Assembly: GCF_905475395.1 (NCBI RefSeq)
Contig: NC_058339.1
Location: forward strand, 37,519,172-37,583,171
Length of the DNA: 64,000 bases
From: Chrysoperla carnea
Lineage: Eukaryota > Arthropoda > Insecta > Neuroptera > Chrysopidae
Direction: 5' to 3'
Shown: positions 14,101-29,100 of the stretch, piece after piece
Layout: each line of letters begins with the position of its first letter
Numbering within the stretch: the first letter of the stretch is position 1
Notes under the pieces: model-generated
What the model was told of the DNA's origin: nothing
The model's database searches: none
What the model saw: only the letters and a program-made list of their open reading frames with translations
Made by a program: the position numbers and the translations under genes

Positions 14101-17100
14101 TATAATTTATCATAATTTTTTTTCAATATTTTTATTTTTTATTATTTTTTTTTTGTAATAAAAATTTATTGACTGTGACATATTTCATTCTACATAAATT
14201 GATTTTTCTACAGGATCTTTTGATCTACTGGGTGTAGCAGAAGGTAGTGTGGATGAGTCATTAGGACGAATATCAATATTAAGACTGAATGTCCATTCGG
14301 AGAGTGAAAATTGGGCGATATTAAGCGAGGTAAGACTTTTTTACAATTTATCAAATTAAACAATTTTTTTCAGCAATAATGTTAATAATGATTGCTAAAC
14401 AAAGTATAGGTATTGCTATGCCAAAACAAAGATTTTGAGGAGAGCAATATTAGTCCTGAAACGTCTATCTTTGTAGCTACAGGTATATAAGTGAAGTTTT
14501 GGATTTGTATCCATTTCAATCTGAAATGTGGCCCATAGTTTAACCCTTCTGTGGCTCTGAAATAAGGCGTTTCTGGATGCATGTTCCTGAAACCGTAATG
14601 CCCAGTATTTTTAAATCACTTAGCACTCAAGACATTTCTCATTAAGAAGATCGTACTGTACACTGCATACTGTCCTTCCACTGAACTATTAATTGCATGT
14701 TTAAAATGTCACCAAAGACGTAATATGTAAAATTTCTAACAATAAAATGTTCCAATCTTTCCATGTAGACATGTAAGACATTCGTATGCAATTTTCCACT
14801 GTAAAGATAACGAACAGGTAATTAATAACAAAAACTAAAAGTGTTTTTTCTTTTGTTATGTTTATATTTGTTGTAAGAAATGTTTTTTTTTCATATATAT
14901 ATATAAAATATATTTATTATCCTAGCAATAAAATTGTAAATTTGACCTCAATTACATACACCAAGTCGTATATAAGTGAGTACTTACAATACAAATTGTA
15001 AAAGGTATATATTTGCAATATAATAATGTACATAGATTTTTCACTTCAGTTAGTCAAATGTCAGAAAATGTCGGTTATACTATTTCAGGTTAGATACATA
15101 AAAGTTGACAAGTTGATTTGGAAATCAGAGCTTCTTAACTGATAACTAGTCACGTTTCAAAATTAAATCGAAGCTAAGGATTATAAAATATTAAAACCTA
15201 ATCGTATACAGCGCCTTTAAGGTCATCTCTGAATCAATATTATAGTTCCACGATATTTACTAACAAGATACTCGCTTCGTTGGGTAATTACAATATTAAA
15301 AGTAAAAATACCGCGTTACAACCTTCACTTTCCTTGCTCCCACTTTTTTCTCTTCCATAACACTAAAATTCATTCAAATCCATTCAGTAGTTTTTACATG
15401 AAAGCGTAACAAACAAATTCATTTTCGCAATTGTAATATATAGGGATTGCATTTTTGAATTTTTATTGTACAACCAATTAAACAAACTATTAATAAAACA
15501 AACAAAAATTACAAAATAATATTGAAATAAATACTACTTCCATCAATACTTGAGAACAATTCTGTTTTGAATTCGGCACTAATGAATCAATTTTCTTCTA
15601 AGGATATGGTTGATTTCAAAACATAATTCATTTCGAAATTATAATGTCTTGATGACTACTACTGTCACCAAAACTTTCCATCCCATAACTTTTGCATTCC
15701 CTTCAGTGTCCCTGAAAATCGTTGAAAATAATACAATCGAAAATATATTTTAAAATTATATAAATGAAGAATATTTGTTTAATACTTACCAATGATAAAA
15801 AAAAATTTACAATAAATAAATACAATAAAAGAAACCTTTCAAAGGATCACTTAAAAACATTTTAATTGTTTACTTCACATTCGCATGTCGTATTGTCAGA
15901 TGATATATGACCAAAAATACTAGAATTTACTAGAATATGCTTGCGTCTGGCATCCATCATATGACAACTCGACAAACCACCTTGTCCTTATTTGAAAATA
16001 TGTAATTTATTCTTGACAGATTATTCTTTTACCATATTTGGTTTAAAGAGTGTAGCTTACCAAAAAAACTTTTTTTGACTAATCCTCAAGCACAAATTAA
16101 ACAAACCAGTGCTTTTCAATAAAATTCAATGTTTATTTGATTTTCGATAAACTATTTCCACCTTCTTAGAAAATGAAACTCTTTTATAACATAGTGTCAA
16201 TATTCGATTTCTTATGTTTGATATTTACTTCATACCTGGCATGTTTCAAACACATTTTGACTTTGTTAGAGAGAGAAAGTCCCTTGTATAATATACTTGA
16301 TTTCAATTGTTATTTTCACATAGAAAATTGTATAGGATCCAGAGGTGGATTAAAAAATTTAACACCCGTTGGCAGCAGCTTAAAGAATTAACGCCCTCAT
16401 CTATCAATAACGATATTTTATTTATTATTCGGTTTCAAGTTATTTATTTCTTAGAATCTGTGAAATCGCGTTGCTTGTTCGGGATAGTTTTCCGGCTCGA
16501 ACTCTATTTTAAACTCCTTCAGTGTTCAAATTGTTCAGTGTACAATGCTCGCCTCTTTTGAAGTTTAATCACAAGTTTGTCTATAATTACGTGATATACT
16601 GTCCCTCTGTTTCTCGGCCAGATAATGAAGAAGTAATGTCTTTTTGATTATCAGATTAGGCAAATTCATCTACTGTGAGCTTTTCTTCCATATCCTTTTA
16701 GCATCCTTTTCATATTCTTAGATCGTTATTCCAAAACTTGCCAGTCGTTTTTATTAAAATTTTACAATCAATACACTCAACTTAATGCGAAAATAAATTT
16801 AATGTTTGTTTAAAAACTCTACGCGAATGCCCCTTTGTAACCTCGCGTCTGAAGACCATGTACCTACTTTACCTTTTGGATAGCCCTCCTTCAAACGGAT
16901 CATTCTAAGTACTTCAATTGCTCATTCTTTAACATTTTATGTTGACGTGGGAAATGAAAAACTTTCTATTTCGGCTAGATTTTATAGACTCAAAACTGAT
17001 TTTACAATAGAGTTTCTTTTCTGTGTACAACTGGAATATAGTGTTATCTATATACGAATTAGTTGTTGCAACACAATGCACTCTAGAGAAATTAAAGTAA

Positions 17101-20100
17101 TTTATGGTTTGATGTTATTATGAGAACATGATGCATATAGAATGGTTTCTCTGCCTGTGTGCTCTGGATTCACTTCCAGTCGACAAGAATAAAGTAGAAA
17201 GCATTTCAAATCGACTTAAAAACATACATTAAACTCATAGTACCTACATATACACAGCAGAGACACAGCTTGAAATTATTTATACAACTATATAGCTTTT
17301 TGTTGTTGAGTTATAAAAACTTGTTTTTTTTTTATTGGAAAACTATTATTGACCACGTATAATAGGTCTCTTATTGTTGTGGAAATGTTGTTTAAAAACA
17401 ATTACATATTGAAACAGTTGATGTTTATTGTTGAAAATTTGTAATAAACGTCACTTACAAGAAAATATCCAAGTCGTTAAAATCTTGGGAGTATATATAA
17501 AATGTTATGGTATCGAAGTAATTGAAATTTAACAAGTTGACAAAAACAAACAATTGACGGAGTTAATTATTGAACTGCACTGATATATAGTGTGGAGTTT
17601 GAGTATCAGTGCTTGCATCATTATTTAAAAAAAACCTACGTCACTTCTTTTCAAAATTTTCGAAAAATTTGCAAATGTATTTTATAAGAAAAAAAAATTT
17701 TGATAGAAGAAAAAGAATGATATTTTCGAAAAAATGTTCCAAACTAAAGTTGTTTATTTTTTCAATAGAAAGATTTTTTGCATTATACTTTTGTTAACAT
17801 CTCTTACCGGCATAGAGAATTTGTTCTATAGAACTATAACTCAAGTGACCTATGTTGCTCGTTTACAAGCTTGAAGTCATTTTATGGTAAAAAAAATTTC
17901 AACTCGATCTGTTTTGAGTTGTTTTGATTTGATTTGAGTTGTGCGGTAAGGAACATAGTTCCTATAGTTCCAATAAAAATATGATTACGCCAATACCTGG
18001 AGTTCTATAATTTTACAAACCGATATCTCTTGAAGGAATCGTTTCCGAGCAAACTTCTAAAAAATTGTTGATTGTTTTGAGTGCTAAATATATATTTTCA
18101 ATTTGAGTTTTTAACCCGGGAACACTCTACAAATTGTCTTGACATTATACCCCAGATATTATTACAAATATATTTTGTTATGCGCATAAAAATCAACAGA
18201 AAATAAATTTTAGAAGAAGAAAAGAAAACGAAAGATAGAAAATAAAAATTAGATATTATCGAGAAACATCGTTTGTAACGTTATTTACGGATTATATAAA
18301 ATTGTGTGTCGAATCTCAAACAAACAAGCCTATAAATAATAACAAATTGTAAAGGCTAGATTCACATCGAATAATTATGTTTTCCTTTTTACCCGACTGC
18401 CAAGGACTGGTTATGTTATACGTTTATAAATTTATGTTTAAAGCTCTTAAAATTAAAATTTGTCGATTTATTTGACATTGTGCGTTTTATAGCTTTTAAC
18501 GTAACGAAAAATATCTCTATCAATATAAAACTTAAAGAAAAAATGCAGAATAAGTGTTCACAGATTTACATAAGTACAATAATTTTAATTTAATTAAAAT
18601 TAAGAGTAGGTATCTGATGATTATTTATAGCCAATTAAACACCTCCAATTTCCAGAAAATCGAAAACCCATACCTTGGGATGTAACGATATGTTTTATAT
18701 TTTACAAAATAAATTGTGAATCAACCCTTCAAATAAAATTAAGAAATGAATAAATATTTGCAATTTTGATACAAACAAGATGATACAAGTGTTGAATTTT
18801 TATAAGCGCATTATGAAATATCTCTTGTTATCGTCTGTTGCAATAAAAACAAAATAAGTTATAATTCGTTGGTCTGAAATAGAAAACAGATTCGAAATAA
18901 TTATTTGTGATAAGAAGAAAACTTTGTCCTCAAAGTTCATCATCAGTGCGCCATTTATATTTTATTTACGTCATGAAAATATTTATGAGTTTGGTAACTT
19001 AAAATTATATACACGCAAGCAGGTATGTGTTGGTACAAGGTGGTGTAAGTTGGAAAATTCTCGTACAATAGGTTTTGGATTACTTAGTTACAAAAAATAA
19101 TTAATTGAACATAAAACATAAACTACTTACCTCGAAGGGAATATGTTTTAGTTATTTATCAATGAACAACTAATGCTTACAGGGTGGACTATTTTAATCT
19201 ATTATGGCCTACAGCTCATTTTGTAGTTTACTAATCAAATAGAAACTTAAACAATAGTTGCAGAGTTTGATGGTGACATCATGTTCTGACATCGAATTGG
19301 ATCTAGTTCTTCGTATTGCTTTAATAGACAATTTAGATCATAAAGGTAAGAGATAGGACAATGTTTTAATTAGAAAGAAAAAATTCGATAAAAAAATTAA
19401 TTAATTATTTATTTCGATTAAATGCAATAATGACATATTTTTAAATCGCATTTCATCCGAAAGCTAACGATTTTCGAAAAAATGTTTTAAGTAAAAAATG
19501 TTAGCTTTTTATGAGGATCAACTTTCATATTTAAAGTTTTATTCTATCTCTTTTCACCTTTTAAGATCTTAATTGACTACTAAAGCAACCTAGAAAGCTA
19601 CTCTCAATCTGATGTCAGAAGTCATAGTCATAATAGATTAAAATGGTCTACCCTGTATATAAAATATATATACTTATGGCCCTCCCTGTATAGAAGATTA
19701 ATAAATATCTTCGATATCAAGAACAATTACAAATTTGGTAGTTATTTTTTTTAAAAAGAAAAATATCAATCATTTTTAGAAATTGGTAGCGATTCTAGAA
19801 ATATTTTTTATTTCTATATTTTTTAAATATTTTTGTAGGTTTTAAAAGCGATTCTAAATCTTGAAGAAATCATATAGATATCGAAAATTATTATTCTCTT
19901 GTTTCATTTTTCAAAAATTTCAAATATATATAATGAAAACATTACCAAGGATTACTTATTGAATTTTCTATTAATTAAAGCTATGATTTAAATATCGATG
20001 AACAAACATTTATAAATATAACAAGTAAAAACAAACAATCGATTGAGTTAATTGTTGAAATACCATGTGCAGATAGTGTTGATTACGCAATCGTTTGTTT

Positions 20101-23100
20101 TTTTACGTCATGTAAGTAACGAACGATAGTTAGAGACGAGTAAACAGTGAAGCTTACGAAAAAATGTTTCATACAAACCGTGTTTATTTTTTTATAAGGA
20201 ACATTTTATAGATTTAAACTTTTGTGTTCTATTTAACATTTTACAAAATGGGTCCTACGCATCCAAGACCCAAGAGACCGATGTTGCTCATTTACGAACT
20301 CAATCTCACTTTTTATGTCCTAAGCACGCTATAAAAATTTCAGCTTGATATCTCGTTTCTTTTTTTTGAATTATCTTGTTGACAGCCAGACAGACGGGCA
20401 GACGAACACCTATACAAAAATTTTGTTATATTTTTATATGTTACAAACAAGGGACTAATCTTAGTATACCTTGATATATTTTAATTTATACATTTTATAA
20501 AATTTATGTAGAATAATTATAATGAGTATAACGTATGTACTTCACTTAGGAAAATATGTTCAATAAACAATTTTTATTCCAATTATAAATTGAACAATGT
20601 CATATAGTATTAATTAAAAATATTTTTGCATCAATCTCTTAAACTACTTGCTTGTTTATTGCTTTTGAAGTTGTATACAGTTGATAGCTAGATTTCAAAA
20701 TCTGTTTATTATAATCACTCTTAAATTTACGAAAACAGTCTAGCTATTTTATACGATGGATTTATTTCTTTCTTTATTAAACTTATATAGAAATATTGTT
20801 ATACGTCTTGCAACTGAAAGTGGTTGCATTAACTAACGCTGGAAGAATGGTGGTCAAACAACCAAATTTCAGTCTGAAAAATTAAAATTACATTCTTTTA
20901 CACACTTAAATAATTTGAACATTAAAAACATCTTCAAATCATTTAAGTGTATAAAATAATGTATTTAATTTTAATTTTCCAGAAAAATTTTCCATTAGGT
21001 TGGTTTACAACCAGTTACTTATTAGAACAATATCTGGCGCTTTTTGATGGCAAAACTGTCTCAACTATAATTTATATTTCTAAAAACATCAATAATGATT
21101 AAAAAATCAGCAATTTGTGCAGTTTTTTTTCTTGAATGTGTTTTTAGGTTCCAGACACATTATTACATGCATTCGCAATTTCAAATATAATAGAAATATC
21201 AAAAATTTAGCTCTCTTGTAATCAACTTTATCCCGTTACTCTTATACTAATAGAAATATTTTCTGAATCCAAGATAAACAGTAATATGTTCAATGATTGC
21301 ATGTTAATTAAATCTGCTTTGAAAATTGTTTCACGTTGAGCATTTTTTCGATGAACAAATATCATGGAAGTCGCGTCATCGATGTTTGTATACTCCGAAA
21401 CGTATGGATCGATTTTGATAAAATCTTGTGGGTCTCTCAAATTCACAATTCCGTCCACTACAAAATGTTTTTGAGGGTTCCACACCAAATTAAAACCCAA
21501 AACCTAGAAATAAATGGTGGAAACGCATATAAATCATATATCACATTATATCTTACTATTCAAATATATTTATTTGCGCTCGCACCATATTTTTCTAAAA
21601 TTGTGAATAGCTTTTTGAATAGTATTGAGGTATTATTTATTATTATTCAGGTATTGTGAATAGGTATTTATTAGAGCTGTATACTGCCGGATGCTCCTTC
21701 CAGTACACAATTCCAAAGGCCACTTATTCCAAAGTTTTAAGTTTTCACTTCCTTTGGCAGTCTCCATGACTGACGTCGTGTGTGATGTGGTTAGTGTCCA
21801 TAATAAATTTTTAATTTGAGGCTAAATGTATGTTTATTTTCTTAGATCTTCACCATTTTTGTATACCATCTATATATGTATATTATATAAATTTTGAACC
21901 CCTTAATGAACGAAAAATGTGGATTTATAATCATTTAAATGCAGATCTTAAAAATACATATGGAATGGGTTGCTAAGAAAAAGATTATTTTGATTCAGTA
22001 TTTTCAGAAAATATGGAAAAATAGTCGAATGAGCAGCACATGAAATATTGGAGATGTCTTTGTAAGAACTATGGAAAATATATTTTTACGTATTACCTGT
22101 TCTATTTACATTCTACATCAACAATTTCGTATTTCGATACGTATTTTTATTTTGTAGGGCTTAAATAAAGTAAATAATAGTCAACTTTTCATAATTTTAC
22201 TAAAGCTTTTGTGGTGTATCTAGTTTGAAAATCCACCTCCAGCAAAACATATTGACTATATCTCATAATTTTAGTAATCGAGCATTGCTACCATCAATCA
22301 TCATAAATTTTGTTGTTGTTTTTTATAAACATTGTATATTTATTTGCTTGTAATTAGCTTCAACAATTTACCATTCATATACGTAACCCTACAATCACAC
22401 ACACACACACATACTTGTTTAATGGCGATATTGATTTCATAAACAATTAATTAAAAATAAAAAAAATAAAAAATTACAAAATTTTAATTTATTTACTCTT
22501 AGTAAAGGTTGATCAAATTGGGTTTAACCAACCGGTATAAGATACCGACATGATATTTTTCTAATTTTTAGATATTGTAACATGACATTTTTCATTAAAA
22601 ATAATTTTACGCAAATGTAATGCCTCTTCACGGTAAGAGTAATCCTATTTTCTTTTTACTGTTAAATTTTGTTTATCATTTCGTATTTTTCGATCAATTT
22701 ATCCATGAAATTATGGAGACAGAAATACTATCCTGTAGCTAAACAATTCCATACGCTTTATTAAAATAACACACTACTAACTACGGTAAATCCATAAAAA
22801 TTAACAGTTTAGACTTTTAGAGTGATTTGAGGTATGGAGGTATGACTGGTTCGTGCATTTGAGTCAAAATGGTCGTACCTTTATATTAGTACCTAGTTGT
22901 AACAAAAAAAAAGAGTTCTGGCGTATAACTTTGCTTATATATCAATAGCAAGTATGAGTTGGTTGGGCCACTTTGAAAACAAACACGACATTTGAAAAAG
23001 AAAAAGGCATTGCAACAACCTGATCTAAGAGAAAGTATAAGGTCGATCTTCATTCATCTGATAACCAGATGAGACATAGTTTTTTTTTATCAAAAAGTGT

Positions 23101-26100
23101 TCATGGCTACTTTTAATTACATTAATTGCAATAAATTTTTTCCATGTTGTTTTGGCAAACCGTTTTTTTAGGCAAACCTATACAATTATTTTCGTAATTA
23201 AATTATCTTTCTTCTGATACCAATTTCGATTGGTTAACAGTTCGATGTAGTTATATAATAATGGTATAGGCTTGCCTGAAAAAAATTGGCTTGCATGAAC
23301 ACTTTTCGATAGAAAAACTATGATAGGTGTTATCAGATGGCCACAATTATTAATTGAATTGATTTTGTTGCGACGGTGGGAATCGAACCCGCTACCATAA
23401 GCATACCGCGGTCGGAATTTGTTACGTCTTAACCAACTGAGCTAATAGAGCGACTTCGCTTACATGAAACCATTTTCCGTTTAGTTTTTATTTCAATTTA
23501 AAAATTTACTACTTTTATTTGATCACCCTTCACATACTTTTGCTGTACGGGTATTTAAAAATGAGTTAAATAATATTGTAAGTGTTTTTGTTAATTATCA
23601 AATAAATAAATAAATACTTTTTTTTAAATGATGATTAATGTTATTTTGTAGGGGCGCTATACATAATTAACGTTTTTTTCCCCCCGAAAAACAAATAAGG
23701 GTATTATAAGTTTAACATTTTCAGCATTCTCGGTCATTTTTTGTTTTCCAAATTTTCCAATATCGACGATAATCAGCATCTGAAATTAAATGAAAATGGG
23801 ACTGATGTAACATTAAAAATTTTAAATTTCCAGATTTCATCTACCATCTAATCCATAAAAATTTTTTTTGGATTTATGATATTATGTATCGGAAGCACTT
23901 ATTAAAAGTTGGTTTTATGCTTGTGGGTAGTACACATTTAAAAAGTATGATAGTTTAGCGCCTTTCTCATAAATTGACAGTGAGACTTTCAGGCTTCCGT
24001 ACTCGCAGCATTAAGAACTACTGAAAAGTGTATACAAATTACATATCGCCTTTTTTGCTGTTGGTATTTTTTATTATGCTCACATAACCCAATTTTTGAT
24101 ACAAACACATCCAAATAAACTTGTATGCATATTAAATTAGTAATTATCGGATAATCATTTAAAACAATCCACTTATACGATATACCCCCCCCCCGACCTC
24201 TTTACTCTTCTCTATAATAATTATAAATAAAATATGTATGTACATATTTATGAATAAATTAATTTAAATTTAACAAAGCGGATTAATTAACATTTTCAAA
24301 TAATTTATGCAAAATTCAATTATTAATTATAATTATTAACAAAAAACACGTGAAAATTAAAACTTGACTGACTTAATTGTTGAAATACTCGATGCAGTCA
24401 TTGTTGAACATCCCGGCCACTACTCCATGCACCATTTGGAGCTGTTTACGAACAGCAGGAGAGCTTTGACGTCGACGAACTCCAGGTCGGAGAGGTCGTC
24501 AAAGTGAGGCTGGTTCAAATAACTCCATCTCCTCATGACAAGAGCTGGGCAGTGATAGAGAAGATGAGACATTGTCTCCTCCTCCTCACTACTATGACAG
24601 CTCCTGCAGTAGTCGTGATACACTGCCAGGCCCAAGCGTTCAACATGCCTACCGCCCAACCAGTGTCCTGTAATAGCCGCAACAACTTTGCGAACAGAAG
24701 CCCTTGGAAGTGATATAAAATCTTCGGAACGATTGTACTCAGACCTTATCTAAAAAAGCTGCGTTACAGAATATAAAATTAAAATTTTTACGGATTTTAT
24801 TCCTGATTCAATTCAATTAACGAGACAATTCCCAGTGTGCTACATAAAAAGTTAACATTCAGAAAAAATATTATAAAATTTTCTAGAAAATTATTATTAT
24901 TTATTGAACCGTAACAATAATCAATATTGAAAAGTGCACACAAACCATTGTTATTAAATAAAAAAATATAATTTTTCCAATAAAATTTTATGTATCAATG
25001 AAACAACGAAAATGTATCGGCAAAGTTTACGAATATAGAGTGTTTATAAATTCAATTAAAAACGAAAAAAGCTTGAACATTATCGGGTAATACTAAGTAG
25101 ATAATAATCCTTATTTCAAATTGAAAAATAATTCAAATGAACGGAAAAAATAAAATTAGAAAACTCAGATAGTAACCGAAATTAGTCTACAAAGTTTTGA
25201 TTTCCAGGTATCAAACATAGAAAGTAAAAGTAACACTAACAACAACTTTCTGAAACAGAAACTTTCAAATGAAAAAATGTATATCAATTATCCTGTTATT
25301 TTCTCAAAGTCAGAAGTGATTAAATCTCAATTTATAACCATTCTGTACTTGGAGTACATATCATTGTTATAAATATAGAAAAGAAAGCCTTCCGGGTAAT
25401 TGGTAATGTTATTTTCATTTCTAATAAATTGATATTTTCTTTAGACATACAATGAAAAATGAAAAACTTTTTTTTTCGTTATAGCACAAACACAGCTCAA
25501 ACGTTATACAAAACAAACAAAAAAAAATCGTAGAAACGGCGAATAGTCGACTTTCTAATAATTAAGGGTTCTGTATATTTCTATACCGTTTTTGGGAATC
25601 TATTTCATTTTTAAACTGTCTTCTATTTCATTTTAAATCTATTTCATTTTCACGGCAAAACTGTCTGGCAATTATCCTTTATATTGAACAAAAAAAATTT
25701 CGATTGTAGGATCCCCGTTAGGAACAAAGTTCCTTACAAAACCTGTACAAAAACAAATGTAACCATTAAATAAATACTTATATACAATTTTATTTACTTC
25801 CTTTTGTAAATCTGTATAATACCTACATATAATATGTTTTTGGTTGCTTACCTAAATAAAATAAACTAATTAGTTATAATAACTTCATTTAACTAGTTTT
25901 GGATGTAAATAGTACAAAAATGCAAAATTCGTGTGCTATAATCAATAAATTTAATATAAAGTAGGTAAACATTGGTTGTCATGGATATGATACACACACA
26001 CACTCACAAAGCATATCTCTCATTGTTACGTGATGAATTCTGCCAGTTTATTCACCATGGCGAGTCGCGTTAAGGAACTTCGTAAAAGTATCCTGTCGTC

Positions 26101-29100
26101 TTGAAATCAACATTTTGTGGCGATGCCAGATCTTTTTTTTTTATGGAAAAAGCGTGTTTTACTGCTAATTAGAAAAGCTCGATTTTATACAAAATTCAAC
26201 CACCAAGATTTTTTTTCCTTTTTTTTTTTTATATTGTGTTTCTAACTACTATGGTCATTTATACAGTACCCAGATTTCATCTAACATTTTTAATAATTTA
26301 AACATTATAAGTATAGGGTATTATCGTTAGTCAAAAATAAATCATGAAATTTGAAAAAAGTTAAAATTTATGTAAAAATATACTTAAATATTATGATTTC
26401 GAGTCATAAAAGCACTTTTTTCGTTTAAAATATTAAAATTAAAAATCGTAATTTTTAAACTGTATATCACGTGACCTAAAACGTGGGTAAGCCCTGCTGT
26501 GATGTCATAGCGGTATGAACCATAGACCATCAGTTAGTTCAGTGTCGACAGCTGGGTATAATATATACATAGATAATAAGTATTTATATTTATTATAATC
26601 AAATGTCTATGAATATATCTGTCAAATTTATTTGTGTTATTTCGTATAGTGATACCCATATTACGTCATCAAATTGGATGGCCGCGTTTTTGAAAGTTTA
26701 AATTTAATTTAAGTTTTTGGCAAGAAAGTGTGTGTATTTTTCCAAAATAAATTTTTTGTGTCTTTTTATTAGCAAAATCATAATTTTGAAGTACTTTTTC
26801 AAAAATAGTGGAATATCCTATTGACAAATGAGTGTATCGAATTAATATGATACTTTCACATGGATCTGGGTACAATTCCCTAAAGTTAAAAATAATAAAA
26901 TCACAAATAAGTTTCTTCTCATGATTATCTCTTTTCCACTTATATTATTTTTCAAAAACGTTCTTCTGTGCGCTATTTAAGTTATATATTTCTGTTTGGA
27001 AAATTGAAAAAATAACAATCTCTTTACGAATGTATTTTTTCAATTAGAAATGTTCATCTTTTTTATTTTTCAATGTAGAAATGAAAGAAAGGTTTTTTAA
27101 TTTTCCATATATATATACATAGATTCTTGTTCAATGTGGATTATTTTAACATTACAATAATTATGTATAATTCAACTGTGAGAAAAGTTATGTAAGTACG
27201 GATGAAGTTTTTCATTTATTTTACAATTGATTTTTAACTTTTTCCTTTTTAACCTCCGACCTTAAAGAAAGTTGGACCGCTATGTGTGAACGGGTGAACC
27301 TATTTTAATTTTTTTAGTCTCATTTAAAGGTAATTTAACGGAGAGTGTTCTTAGCTCGAGTGTTCTTTAAGTGCGAGATTAATGTTCCGTACCCGAAAAA
27401 ACTAAAACATTGGCGATGATCTTCAAAATCGATTCAGTTGTGAAAATGACATATAATTTTAACATATAAATAATTACTATGGAAATGAATGATCAAATAA
27501 ACCTGGCTCAATTCATCTCGAAAAGTGAAATGGTAAAATGATTAGGTAATTAGCCTTTTTCCTCCGAAGATTAAAAAAAGATCCTCTAGATGGCAGGATA
27601 TATTTGTACCCCCTTAGTGTTGCCATGTAGCGGATCTTTTTTTAATCTTCAGTGGAAAAAGTCATGGAATTATTTATTATTGTATGTCCGGATTTAATGA
27701 TAATATGATAATGTTTATAATTTAATTTGTCTTAGTTAAAAATTTTTATTAATATTATTTAAAAAATATAATGCTTTAATTGTAGCCTTTTTACTCAGAA
27801 GATTAAACATAGATCCGCTAGATAGGAACACTGGGGGGGGGGGGGGTACATATATATCCTGCCATCTAGAGGATCTTTGTTTAATCTTCAGAGGAAAAAG
27901 GCTAATTCAAAACAATAATAAAAAAGAACAAAGTCAAGTCAAATATTTCAATTTCAATTAAAATATTTCCTCCAAAAATTTGAAGTATCCTTTTCATCTC
28001 ATCTGTTGTTCTTGACCATCACTTTCATAATGATTTACGAAGGAGTGATAAATTTAAAGTGTTTACCTATGCGTCTATGTGCTTCTCTGTGGCATCGTAG
28101 CTCCTAAACGGCCGAACCGTCTTGATTGAGAACATTTTCTAGCTAAGATTCCAAAAATTACAAGGAATTACAAGGTTTACAAGGAATAGTTTGCATTTGT
28201 CGGGTCGTTCGTTTTTAAATTTTGTAAATTTCACTTGTTCACCCACTCTAATATGAATAATAATATTTATGTTAATTTTTTTTTCATTATACAAACGAAA
28301 CTGAAATAAGAAATTGTTACAATTACTTTTTAAGGTTACCTACAGATTGTTTTGGGAGTTATTTCCATCAACATTCTTTAACGAACCAACCTAAGCATAA
28401 TTATTTCAGTTAAATCATGAATAAATATGTTAAAATCACAAAATTTTATTATTTTATTTTCTCATTTACATATTAAGAAAAGATAATTTTTACATTATAC
28501 CTACATTTTATTTAATTCATGTTAAATTCACAGAAAATATCAAAATAATAAATTTTTTCAAAAATATGTTTTATAAACTTGCGAGGGCATAATATGTAGA
28601 ATTTTACACGCAATAAATAATTTTTTTTATTCTAACTTAAAACAGGCAAAAGGTGTGTTACCAGAAACATAAAAAATAATAATTATAAAATTTTTTTTAT
28701 TTAGAATATTTTCAAATGTAATTTATTCATATGAACAATTTTTGTAAAATATATTTTTTTATGAAAATAATGAAGAAAATGTAACTTACTTTAAAAAAAT
28801 AAATAATAATAACTTAAAAGATTGAAATATATTGATTGACTAGATTAATACCCGCCGCTTCACTGGGCTTAAAAGTAAAAACATAGATTACGTACTTATA
28901 CGTCATCAACAGAGAGTGCTAAAAAACTGCGTTTCAATATCTCAAAATTATAATGTATTGAAATATTTGTTTACACTTAAATACAGCATTTTTAAGCAGT
29001 ATTTATATTTTTTACTTTGTTATAACGGTGTAAACAATGAATTAAAAGTAAATAAATAAATACTTGAATATTCCTTAACATTAAGAAGGTTCTATTGAAC

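Noticed and set aside
24504..24713. Plus-strand frame of 69 codons
   Set aside because: It is antisense to the retrotransposon relic, which carries the recognisable Cys/His motif on the other strand.
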